A DNA stretch of 5,446 nucleotides, from the NCBI GenBank assembly GCA_029863825.1, contig JAOTUP010000170.1, forward strand, positions 1 through 5,446. Reading direction: 5' to 3'. The notes under the pieces are model-generated. The model was not told the DNA's origin. It ran no database searches and was given only the letters and a program-made list of their open reading frames with translations. Position 1 is the stretch's first letter. Each line of letters begins with the position of its first letter. The DNA comes from Acidobacteriota bacterium. GTDB taxonomy: Bacteria > Acidobacteriota > Thermoanaerobaculia > Multivoradales > JAHEKO01. Of this stretch, positions 1 to 5,083 are shown one piece after another. The position numbers and the translations under genes were made by a program.

Positions 1-589
1 GCCCCAGTTCGCTGCCCGTGCAATCGCGCGCGCGCCGCCTCGGGTGGATACGAGCCTCGAAGAGGATCTCGGCGCGGAGGTAGTTTCCGAGCCCGGCCAC
101 GAAGCCCTGATCGAGCAGAAGCGCACCGAGCTGGCGGCCACAGAACCGTGTTTCGCTCAGGCGGGCGACCAGATCGTCCACGGTGGGCGCCTGTGACAAA
201 ACGTCCGGGCCAAGCCGGCTCAGAAACGGGTGGCTGCGCTCAGCGTCCTTGTCGAGCACCTCGATCTCCGATGCCGAATACAGCAGGGCCCGGCGGTTGC
301 CGGCCTCGATCGCGAAGCGCAGCTGTCGGCCAGTCTTTGGCAAACGACTACTCGGCATCACATACCAGCGGCCGTACAGCTGGTTGTGTGAGTAGACGCT
401 CAAGCCGCCCTCGAACCGCGTCAGCATCCCTTTTCCTCGGGTCGTGATCTCGTCGACCCTCTGACCGGTGAGCTCGCCCTCGAAGGGCTTCAGGCGATCG
501 AAGGCAAAGAAGACCTCGTGGGCGATCTTCCCCTCGATCGCCGCCGCCACGCGGTCGGCGGCTCGTCGGATTTCTGGGCCCTCAGGCAT
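1..589 (-). CDS. nei: Endonuclease VIII (Nei), DNA glycosylase/AP lyase, 3' end outside window
   Basis: Base-excision repair enzyme of the Fpg/Nei family. It removes oxidised pyrimidines and cleaves the abasic site by beta,delta-elimination. I translated the minus strand by hand from the ATG at 589-587, and the frame stays open for 196 codons to the window edge. The protein begins MPEGPEIRRAADR, giving the catalytic N-terminal proline (residue 2) and glutamate (residue 3). The conserved lysine is in the TRGKGM segment (about residue 54). The Nei-type YSHNQLYG motif follows, then the HPFLSRLGPDVL segment and the LLLDQGFVAGLGNYLRAEIL helix-two-turn-helix region with its conserved asparagine. 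Overall it matches E. coli Nei closely rather than Fpg/MutM. The family is about 260 residues, so roughly the last 65, including the C-terminal zinc finger, lie off the left edge. A GGAG Shine-Dalgarno six bases upstream supports this start. The gene is divergent from the RepA relic and CNNM gene. Nothing looks broken in the visible part. Confidence 0.96.
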   Translation of the reverse strand, partial: MPEGPEIRRAADRVAAAIEGKIAHEVFFAFDRLKPFEGELTGQRVDEITTRGKGMLTRFEGGLSVYSHNQLYGRWYVMPSSRLPKTGRQLRFAIEAGNRRALLYSASEIEVLDKDAERSHPFLSRLGPDVLSQAPTVDDLVARLSETRFCGRQLGALLLDQGFVAGLGNYLRAEILFEARIHPRRRARDCTGSELG

Positions 590-595
590 CGAGTT

Positions 596-599
596 CTCC
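596..599 (-). promoter_or_regulatory. Shine-Dalgarno site of nei
   Basis: GGAG on the minus strand (within TGGAGAACTCG), six bases before the ATG at 589. It fixes the nei start at the MPEGPE N-terminus, which must be the true terminus because the proline after the initiator methionine is the catalytic nucleophile in this family. Confidence 0.75.
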
Positions 600-600
600 A

Positions 601-614
601 CACCAGCTCTGGTG
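601..614. repeat. Short palindrome upstream of nei
   Basis: CACCAGCTCTGGTG has perfect 6-base arms (601-606 and 609-614) around a 2-base centre. It lies immediately upstream of the nei Shine-Dalgarno. It could be a small operator half-site pair or a coincidence. The same 14 bases recur at 1126-1139 inside the RepA relic. No promoter with convincing -35 and -10 boxes could be assigned nearby. Confidence 0.4.
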
Positions 615-864
615 CCGAGTGGCCATGCTAGTGCAATCGGTGCGGGCGTGTCTCGTCGAGCGCGCCGCGTGTTCGTAGCCAAGCTCGAAGATCGGGATAT
701 GTCCTCATGAGACCGAGCGAACGACTTGGGAGGACCCACACTTGACAAGAATCTTGGCCGCTCTGGCCTGCCTGGTCGCCTGTCGAAGCAACTTCAGAGG
801 GTTGGGCTCCGCGGCGGGGGTCCGTCACGAAATGCGGCCAGACACGAAGACGCGCGTGATCTAG
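615..864. other. Non-coding stretch, nothing recognised
   Basis: Between the nei 5' region and the open frame of the RepA relic I see no convincing gene, tRNA, terminator or insertion sequence end. Short open frames here (for example 628-708 and 628-828, minus strand) have no ribosome binding site and no recognisable family. A TTGACA-like hexamer lies at about 743 on the plus strand but no -10 box follows at the proper distance. The stretch probably contains the nei promoter and decayed plasmid-derived DNA, but that is inference. Confidence 0.4.
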
Positions 865-1031
865 CCCCCAGTCCTGCGCTCAACCAAAGGACAAGGTTCA
901 ATCAGCAAGCTCTTCCAGGCCGCGGATTGCCTCGGCAGGCTGCTGATACCAGGGGTCTTTGCCACACGACAGAAGCAACAGGACAGCAACCAGCTCCATC
1001 GGCTCTTCTCCACCACGATCCGCTGCAGCTG

Positions 1032-1089
1032 GGAAACCGGTGACTGGAATGGGCGGGCGGATGGGAGGGACTTCCTGTCACCGGTTTCC
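1032..1089. repeat. 13-base perfect inverted repeat inside the RepA relic
   Basis: The arm GGAAACCGGTGAC at 1032-1044 is exactly complementary to GTCACCGGTTTCC at 1077-1089, separated by 32 bases. Neither arm extends by a further Watson-Crick pair in either direction. Each arm contains the palindrome ACCGGT. As RNA or extruded single strand it would form a 13-pair stem with a large G-rich loop. No U-run follows, so it is not a typical intrinsic terminator, and I see no target-site duplication at its borders. It sits where the RepA relic would encode a poorly conserved segment just before the HQLWW motif, so it may be an insertion into the former gene. The total length of 58 bases is not a multiple of three. 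Confidence 0.85.
1051..1069 (+). other. Four-tract G-quadruplex motif in the loop of the inverted repeat
   Basis: Four GGG tracts at 1051-1053, 1055-1057, 1063-1065 and 1067-1069 are joined by loops of 1, 5 and 1 bases. This satisfies the standard G3+N1-7 quadruplex consensus on the plus strand. The motif lies wholly within the 32-base spacer of the 13-base inverted repeat, so stem formation would present the G-tracts in the loop. Folding is predicted from the pattern only. Confidence 0.65.
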
Positions 1090-1367
1090 TACGCCGCCGG
1101 CGTCGGCTACACCATCGCCCACCGCCACCAGCTCTGGTGGTCCCCGCGTGATCCGGACCAGCAGCCGCTCTGGAACTCCGTCGTCGTCCTGAGCGCCGAG
1201 TTCTACGACGAGCTCGTCGCCCACGCCGTGCCGATCGACCTCCGCGCCCTCAAGGCGCTCGCTGACTATGGGCGGCTCAGGGATTTCAAGAGGAGGTTCC
1301 TTCGATCATTCGGCGGCATCGGATCCGAGTTTAAGAAGCATCTCTCCTCTCGTACAATGGTTGTGCC

Positions 1368-2552
1368 GTGAGTTTTCAGACTTTCCCTCTCGTCGCAATG
1401 CTCTGCGCCCTCCAGAGCCTGATGCCGAGTCCCGGCCTCGCGCTCACCGTTGCCTCGCTGAAAGAGCTTTTCTCGCCAAAGGTATTGACGTGGCTCGGAA
1501 TCGCCTTCTGCCTTTCGCAGTCGGCGATGTTCTCGGGGCTCAACCTCGGCTTCTTCTCAGTCGGCCGGCTACGCCTCGAAGCGGAAGCGGAAAGCGGGAG
1601 TAAAGCGGCGAAGAAAGTCCTGCGCTTGCGCGAGGACGCGAACTTCCTCTTGTGCACGATCCTCTGGGGCAACGTCAGCGTCAACGTGCTTCTCGCTCTC
1701 CTCAGCGATTCGATCATGGCGGGGTTGGGCGCCTTCGCCTTCAGCACCGTCGGGATCACCCTGTTCGGGGAGATCTTTCCGCAGGCCTATTTCTCTCGGC
1801 ACGGAATCCGCGTCGGAGCCCTCCTGGCGCCAGTGATTCGTTTCTACCAGGTGGTTCTGTTCCTCGTCGCCAAGCCGACTGCGATCGTGCTGGACGCGTG
1901 GGTCGGCCCGGAAGGTCCTACCTTCTTGCGCGAGCGCGACATGGAGATCGTTCTCCAGAGACACATTCGCGAAGCCGACTCGGAGATCGGAGCCACTGAA
2001 GGACAGGGCGCGCTGAACTTCTTGGACCTCGACGACCGGATCATCGCAGCGGAGGGCGCCGAAATCGCTCCAGAAACGGTGTTTTCCTTCGCGGCAAGAC
2101 TCGACCTTCCGATCATCCCCGGCCCTGGCGAGCCGGGCGGCGACGAGTTCGTCAAGGCGATTGAAGAAACTCACCTCAAGTGGGCCGTCATCACGGACGA
2201 GACCGACGATCCGAAACTGGTTCTGGAAACCGATCGCTATCTGCGCGAGGTGTTGGCCGGACGGGCTGACGTCGACGTCTACGCCTACTGCCATCGGCCG
2301 ATCGTGGTCACCGATCCGACGGTGACTCTCGACCACGTTCTCGACCAGTTCGTCGTCGAGGCCGAACACGGCGAAGACCGGGTTGTCGATCGCGATGTCG
2401 TTCTCTACTGGACCGATGACGCGCGGCGCATTGTCACGGGAGCCGATGTACTCGGTCGTCTCCTTCAGGGCATCGCCAGGCGCGCCACTCCCCTCTCCGA
2501 CAAGGGCGCCGGCCCCGCGAACTCCGAGGCGGGCGCACCGGCGCGAAGATAG
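1368..2552 (+). CDS. CNNM-like DUF21 transmembrane protein, probable Mg2+/divalent cation transport
   Basis: Integral inner-membrane protein of 394 residues. The DUF21 (CNNM transmembrane) domain covers about residues 40-180. It has four hydrophobic stretches at about 40-65, 93-113, 115-142 and 149-175. Signature motifs are FSGLNLGFFSV (55-65), NFLLCTILWGNVSVN (92-106), FGEIFPQ (133-139) and SRHGIRVGA (143-151). These resemble animal CNNM proteins (GLNLGL, NYLLC..LGNVLVN, FGEILPQ, SRHG) more than the usual CorC/HlyC haemolysin-like proteins. A cytosolic part from about 210, starting at FLDLDD, seems to be a diverged CBS-pair region (about 225-375), with no CorC_HlyC domain. CNNM/CorC proteins export or sense Mg2+; substrate here is inferred. 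The start is uncertain. GTG 1368 overlaps the relic's TGA, ATG 1398 and ATG 1422 are alternatives, and none has a clear Shine-Dalgarno. The conserved core begins after all three. The gene is convergent with nhaA, 13 bases between stop codons. Confidence 0.9.
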   Translation: MSFQTFPLVAMLCALQSLMPSPGLALTVASLKELFSPKVLTWLGIAFCLSQSAMFSGLNLGFFSVGRLRLEAEAESGSKAAKKVLRLREDANFLLCTILWGNVSVNVLLALLSDSIMAGLGAFAFSTVGITLFGEIFPQAYFSRHGIRVGALLAPVIRFYQVVLFLVAKPTAIVLDAWVGPEGPTFLRERDMEIVLQRHIREADSEIGATEGQGALNFLDLDDRIIAAEGAEIAPETVFSFAARLDLPIIPGPGEPGGDEFVKAIEETHLKWAVITDETDDPKLVLETDRYLREVLAGRADVDVYAYCHRPIVVTDPTVTLDHVLDQFVVEAEHGEDRVVDRDVVLYWTDDARRIVTGADVLGRLLQGIARRATPLSDKGAGPANSEAGAPARR

Positions 2553-2565
2553 CAGGCGGAGGTCC

Positions 2566-3735
2566 TCACCGCACGGGACCCGGGCCAGGCGCGAATCGCA
2601 TGACAATGTAGCCGAGAAGACCGCAGACGAAGGAGCCGCTGAGCACTCCGACGCGCACGGCCGAGGCATACTCGGGTCCATCGAAAGCAAGCGTACCGAT
2701 GAACAAACTCATCGTGAATCCGACTCCCGCAAGAAGCGAGGCACCGTAGACCTGCGCCCAGGAGGCCTCGGCCGGCCGCCGCGCAATACCGGTGACGACG
2801 GCCAGCCAAGTCAGGAGGAAGACCCCCGCTTGCTTGCCGACGATCAGCCCGGCCGCGATGCCGAGAGACAAAGGCGCGAACAGGTCTCCCAGCGTCAGCC
2901 CGGCGAGCGAGACACCCGCGTTTGCAAACGCGAAAATTGGCATGACCAGGAAGGCGACCCAGGGGTGGAGCGCGTGCTCCATGCACTCCAACGGTGAGTC
3001 TTCCTCGCCGCCAGTTCGGAGTGGAATCGCCAGCGCCATGACGACTCCGGCCAGCGTGGCATGCACGCCCGACTTGAGCACGCACACCCAAAGGGCGATG
3101 CCGAGTAGCACATAGGGTGTGTATCGAACGACTCCTTGCCGGTTCAGGACGAAGAGGCCGACTGCGAAGAGGGCGGCCAGTCCGAGAGAGGTCATCGAGA
3201 GCTGGGAGGTGTAAAAGATCGCAATGATCACGATGGCGCCCAGGTCATCGATGATCGCCAACGCGGTCAAGAAAACCTTGATCGAGAGGGGGACGCGCGG
3301 GCCCGCGAGCTTCAGAATGCCGAGCGCGAACGCGATATCAGTGGCCGCTGGGATGGCCCAGCCCCGGAGGTTGTCCGGCATATCCTGATTCACGGCTAGA
3401 AACACGAGCGCCGGCGCTACCATGCCACCTACGGCGGCCAGGACCGGCAAAGCCGCCGTTGCGCGACTCGAGAGCTCTCCCTTGAGGATCTCGCGCTTGA
3501 TCTCGAGGCCGACGAGCAGAAAAAACACCGCCATCAGACCGTCGTTGATCCACAGAAGCAGTGGCTTGTCGAGCTTCAGAGCCCCGATCTGCACCGACAT
3601 TGGGACCTCGAGCAAGCCGTCATAGAGCCAGGCGAGCGGCGAGTTGTCCAAGAGCAGTGCGAGGACCGCCGCGCCAATCAGCAGCAGTCCGCTGGCCGAC
3701 TCCAAGCGCAGGAATCGGCTGATCATTGACTTCAT
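2566..3735 (-). CDS. nhaA: Na+/H+ antiporter NhaA
   Basis: Inner-membrane antiporter that exports one Na+ (or Li+) for two H+, used in salt and alkaline pH homeostasis. The protein has 389 residues, against 388 in E. coli, and aligns almost end to end. The ion-binding aspartates D163 and D164 lie in the ALAIIDDLGAI motif. D133 lies in WAIPAATDIAFALG, and the membrane lysine is K301 in LIVGKQAG (E. coli K300). The pH-sensing face is also kept: E78, R81 and E82 in GLEIKRE, H225 in KSGVHATLAG, and E253/H254 in the CMEHALHPWVAF segment. The LLWINDGLMAVFFLLVGLE signature is present near residues 60-78. About twelve hydrophobic helices span the length, so it looks fully functional. The start at 3735 is backed by AAGGAG seven bases upstream. 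A second ATG at 3726 is less well placed. It follows the DUF2141-MipA gene on the same strand after an 85-base leader with possible regulatory structure. Confidence 0.98.
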   Translation of the reverse strand: MKSMISRFLRLESASGLLLIGAAVLALLLDNSPLAWLYDGLLEVPMSVQIGALKLDKPLLLWINDGLMAVFFLLVGLEIKREILKGELSSRATAALPVLAAVGGMVAPALVFLAVNQDMPDNLRGWAIPAATDIAFALGILKLAGPRVPLSIKVFLTALAIIDDLGAIVIIAIFYTSQLSMTSLGLAALFAVGLFVLNRQGVVRYTPYVLLGIALWVCVLKSGVHATLAGVVMALAIPLRTGGEEDSPLECMEHALHPWVAFLVMPIFAFANAGVSLAGLTLGDLFAPLSLGIAAGLIVGKQAGVFLLTWLAVVTGIARRPAEASWAQVYGASLLAGVGFTMSLFIGTLAFDGPEYASAVRVGVLSGSFVCGLLGYIVMRFAPGPGPVR

Positions 3736-3820
3736 TTTCGATCTCCTTCGTTTCCGCCGACCGATCCGCCTATGAGCGGCGCGATCCTAACTCATGGGCC
3801 TTCTGCGGCCTCCGGCTGCT
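3736..3820 (-). promoter_or_regulatory. nhaA 5' leader with hairpin, candidate ion-responsive element
   Basis: This 85-base leader precedes nhaA on the minus strand. It contains a hairpin made of GATC plus CGCC (3786-3783 and 3781-3778) pairing with GGCG plus GATC (3770-3767 and 3766-3763). One base bulges at 3782 and the loop has seven bases (3777-3771). GATCG occurs three times: in both arms of the hairpin and directly at the Shine-Dalgarno. Because GATC is self-complementary, alternative pairings between the copies are possible. A smaller GGCC/GGCC stem lies nearer the upstream gene. Known nhaA leaders include the nhaA-I and nhaA-II riboswitch motifs (Li+/Na+ sensing). I cannot confirm that this belongs to either. 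No -35/-10 promoter was identified, so transcription could also come from upstream. Confidence 0.4.
3743..3748 (-). promoter_or_regulatory. Strong Shine-Dalgarno of nhaA
   Basis: AAGGAG on the minus strand, with seven bases to the ATG at 3735. It is the best ribosome binding site in the window and selects the MKSMIS start. It overlaps the third GATCG copy of the leader (GATC at 3740-3743), so structure formed by the upstream GATC copies could influence access to it. Confidence 0.8.
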
Positions 3821-4384
3821 CTAGAAGGAGTAAGTAAGTGCCACAAAACCCGCTAGCACTGTTTCCCCCTCGACGATCGGGCTTCTCCGTATATTCGAGT
3901 CGAGGACCTCACCCGTCACGCTGAGGAATGCTCGCAAATCCTCCGTCAGCTCGGCGATGCTGGCAATACCCAGGCCAAGCGTGGTCGTGGCCCCCGGAGC
4001 ATATGCCGGTCTGTCGGGTCCGGAAGCCTCCTCCGGAACGCCGAACTCATGATTGCTTATTTTGCCGCTTGTCCATGACAGAGAGAGCTCTGGTGAGAAT
4101 CGGACGATTCCGGCTTGAAAACCTCGGGACAGTGCCAGCTCGGCGATACCTCCTCCGATCCGATCCAGCGCGTCATGTCGATAAGCGGCTTCCAGCTCGA
4201 GGCCTCTCGGCAGATCGAACTCGAGACCCAGACCGAGCAGCAATGTACTCTCCCGATCGCCGAGATCGGCAAGAACCGGACTGTCGTCTGCCTCGTAGCT
4301 CCCGAATGCGGTAATGAAGCGCTCAGAGCCTGTCGAGCCGTGTCGCTCCCCGCGAGACCAAGGTTGCTTTCGGGTCCGAGCCAC
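3821..4384 (-). CDS. MipA/OmpV family outer-membrane barrel, C-terminal part after a frameshift
   Basis: This frame carries most of a MipA/OmpV beta-barrel. From ITAFGSYEADDSP it reads VLADLGDRESTLLLGLGLEF, then the AAYRHDALDRIGGG segment, GFQAGIVRFSPELSLSW, NHEFGVPEE, RPAYAPGA and finally SPIVEGE..LAGFVALTYSF. The last residue is phenylalanine after alternating hydrophobics, the usual C-terminal barrel assembly signal. MipA/OmpV proteins sit in the outer membrane. E. coli MipA links MltA with PBP1B in murein synthesis, and OmpV acts as an osmotically controlled porin-like protein, so a precise role is not transferable. The GTG start at 4384 is only the first start codon in this frame. The residues up to about 4325 (MARTRKQPWSRGER) are out-of-frame reading and are not barrel-like. 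The true N-terminus is the upstream fragment starting at 4959. A single missing base near 4303-4325 would join them into one protein of about 380 residues. Confidence 0.85.
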   Translation of the reverse strand: MARTRKQPWSRGERHGSTGSERFITAFGSYEADDSPVLADLGDRESTLLLGLGLEFDLPRGLELEAAYRHDALDRIGGGIAELALSRGFQAGIVRFSPELSLSWTSGKISNHEFGVPEEASGPDRPAYAPGATTTLGLGIASIAELTEDLRAFLSVTGEVLDSNIRRSPIVEGETVLAGFVALTYSF

Positions 4385-4959
4385 TGAAGACGGTCGCCGA
4401 TGTAAGCGATCGTCGGGATCAACTGGTAGACGGACTGAGTCGAGCCGAGATAGGGGCTGCTGCGACCGATGGCGCCGAGGCCGACGCCGATCTGGCCACG
4501 CTCACCGAGCACGCGGAAAAGCTCGATGTCGATCGAGGTGTTTCCGTCTATCCGGAAGCTGGCGCGGTCGAAGCTGGGTGGCCCTTTGGGTCGGTAGTTG
4601 TTCGAAAGGCCGATCGACTCGCGTGGAATGCCGATGAAGTTGCGGTCCAGGACTCCGTTCCCGTTCTGGTCGACGTAGACCAGAACAGCGATCTCCTCGG
4701 CCTCGACGTTTCGAAGGACATACTCGCCGTCGCTCCGTGCCGAAAGCACTATTTCGCGCGCTGGGTCACGGAAGCGACCGAAGGCATCGGGATCGTCGTA
4801 GATCTGGAAGACGAGCGTGCCATCAGGCGGCGCACCACGGAGAGCAACGTCGAGGTCGGCGGCCTCGCTGAGGGAGGGAACAGCCAGCGCGAGGAGCCCT
4901 GAAGTGAGGAGGCAGCTGATCGAGCGACTCCAGCCCGGTGCGAAGACCTTGCGCATCAT
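4057..4959 (-). CDS. Secreted DUF2141 domain plus start of MipA barrel, frameshifted 5' part
   Basis: Residues 1-33 form a signal peptide: positive MMRKVFAPGWSR, a hydrophobic core around 16-28, and likely cleavage after SEA. Residues about 34-150 are a DUF2141 domain. Its hallmarks are GTLVFQIYDDPDAF, then VYVDQNGNGVLDRNFIGIP with a DxNGNGxLD calcium-loop-like motif (97-105), and SNNYRPKGPPSFDRASF (119-135). From about 155 (GQIGVGLGAIGRSSPYLGS) to about 215 it is the beginning of a MipA/OmpV barrel, including IPTIAYIGDRLQWLGP. After QALSAS (about 210-215) the frame continues as low-complexity, non-barrel sequence to a stop at 4057, while the barrel resumes in the other frame (see the entry ending at 3821). 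One protein of about 380 residues, periplasmic DUF2141 then barrel, was evidently intended. The start has only a weak ribosome binding site, with a second ATG at 4956. The gene is either a recent pseudogene or affected by a sequencing error. DUF2141 has no established function. Confidence 0.85.
   Translation of the reverse strand: MMRKVFAPGWSRSISCLLTSGLLALAVPSLSEAADLDVALRGAPPDGTLVFQIYDDPDAFGRFRDPAREIVLSARSDGEYVLRNVEAEEIAVLVYVDQNGNGVLDRNFIGIPRESIGLSNNYRPKGPPSFDRASFRIDGNTSIDIELFRVLGERGQIGVGLGAIGRSSPYLGSTQSVYQLIPTIAYIGDRLQWLGPESNLGLAGSDTARQALSASLPHSGATRQTTVRFLPISAIGRVHCCSVWVSSSICREASSWKPLIDMTRWIGSEEVSPSWHCPEVFKPESSDSHQSSLCHGQAAK
4303..4325 (-). other. Frameshift junction in the DUF2141-MipA gene
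   Basis: Reading from 4959, family-like sequence holds through TARQALSAS, then FGSYEADDSP continues in the frame one base back. The two frames differ by 575 bases (4959 minus 4384), that is 2 modulo 3. Restoring one base (or re-reading one) near CGCTTCATTACCGCATTCGG joins them. No X-XXY-YYZ slippery heptamer is visible there, so programmed -1 frameshifting is not supported. Loss of one base in the genome or in the assembly is the simpler explanation. Confidence 0.75.
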
Positions 4960-5083
4960 CTTGGAAGTACCATGACAAACCGTTCAGTAACTCGAGTCTG
5001 CGACCGCACAGAACAACCGCGTCTCCGGTGAGAGCAAGATTGCCCCCATCTCGATTGGCGATCCCTCACATGAGAGCACGTCG
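4960..5083. other. Intergenic gap, no assigned signal
   Basis: These 124 bases lie between the DUF2177 stop and the DUF2141-MipA start. On the minus strand I see only a tiny CTCA-TG-TGAG inverted repeat about 10 bases after the DUF2177 stop, with no T-run. There is no convincing promoter pair. Whether the downstream gene has its own promoter here cannot be told from the sequence. Confidence 0.5.

Larger units (their letters stand above)
961..1320 (+). pseudogene. Relic of a RepA_C-type plasmid replication initiator
   Basis: The plus-strand frame is open from 865 to the TGA at 1369-1371, but it has no ATG, GTG or TTG before a GTG at 1228, so it cannot be a normal gene. Its translation matches my recollection of the plasmid-encoded RepA (RepA_C) family in order. 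It has NQLHRLFSTTI (about 1000-1020), then HRHQLWWSPRDPDQQPLW (about 1126-1173), then VVVLSAEFYDELVAHAVPID (1174-1236) and LRALKAL (1237-1260). It then jumps directly to ADYGRLRDFKRRFLRSF (1261-1311). In intact relatives some 40-50 residues (the SPLALDxYxWLTYR stretch and what follows) separate RALKAL from GADYxRLRDFK. The relic therefore carries an internal in-frame deletion at about 1260. The C-terminal tail after RSFGG no longer resembles the family, and the N-terminal half is missing. The intact protein would bind plasmid iterons to start replication; this remnant cannot. It suggests past plasmid integration. Family assignment is from remembered motifs, not a search. Confidence 0.78.

Noticed and set aside
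25..35. Alternating CG run (possible Z-DNA)
   Set aside because: Only 11 bases, fully explained by arginine/alanine codons of nei in GC-rich DNA.
148..447. Plus-strand open frames opposite nei
   Set aside because: They are shadows of the intact nei frame. Translations are serine/arginine-rich and have no recognisable domain.
628..708. Small minus-strand frame starting MRTYPDLRAWL, reminiscent of the first residues of some helix-turn-helix regulators
   Set aside because: Only 26 codons, no ribosome binding site, and the resemblance stops after about 12 residues, too short to call.
726..1192. Plus-strand frames beginning at 726 and 959
   Set aside because: They are out of frame with the RepA relic and show no motif. 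They exist because the relic region happens to lack stops.
2545..2585. Possible bidirectional terminator between the CNNM gene and nhaA
   Set aside because: The GCGGAGG/CCTCACCGC pairing leaves a one-base loop and there is no T-run on either side.
1569..2690. 373-codon open frame antisense to the CNNM gene
   Set aside because: It is a codon-bias shadow in GC-rich DNA. The translation is arginine/aspartate-rich with no family resemblance, while the opposite strand has clear DUF21 motifs.
2383..3091. Long open frames over the 3' half of nhaA (2383-2997 plus, 2465-3091 minus)
   Set aside because: They overlap an unambiguous, full-length NhaA and have compositionally biased, unrecognisable translations.
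3817..3836. Plus-strand AAGGAG followed by a GTG, looking like a ribosome site and start
   Set aside because: The frame that follows overlaps the end of the MipA barrel and its translation is unrecognisable. The AAGGAG is the complement of the barrel's terminal codons.
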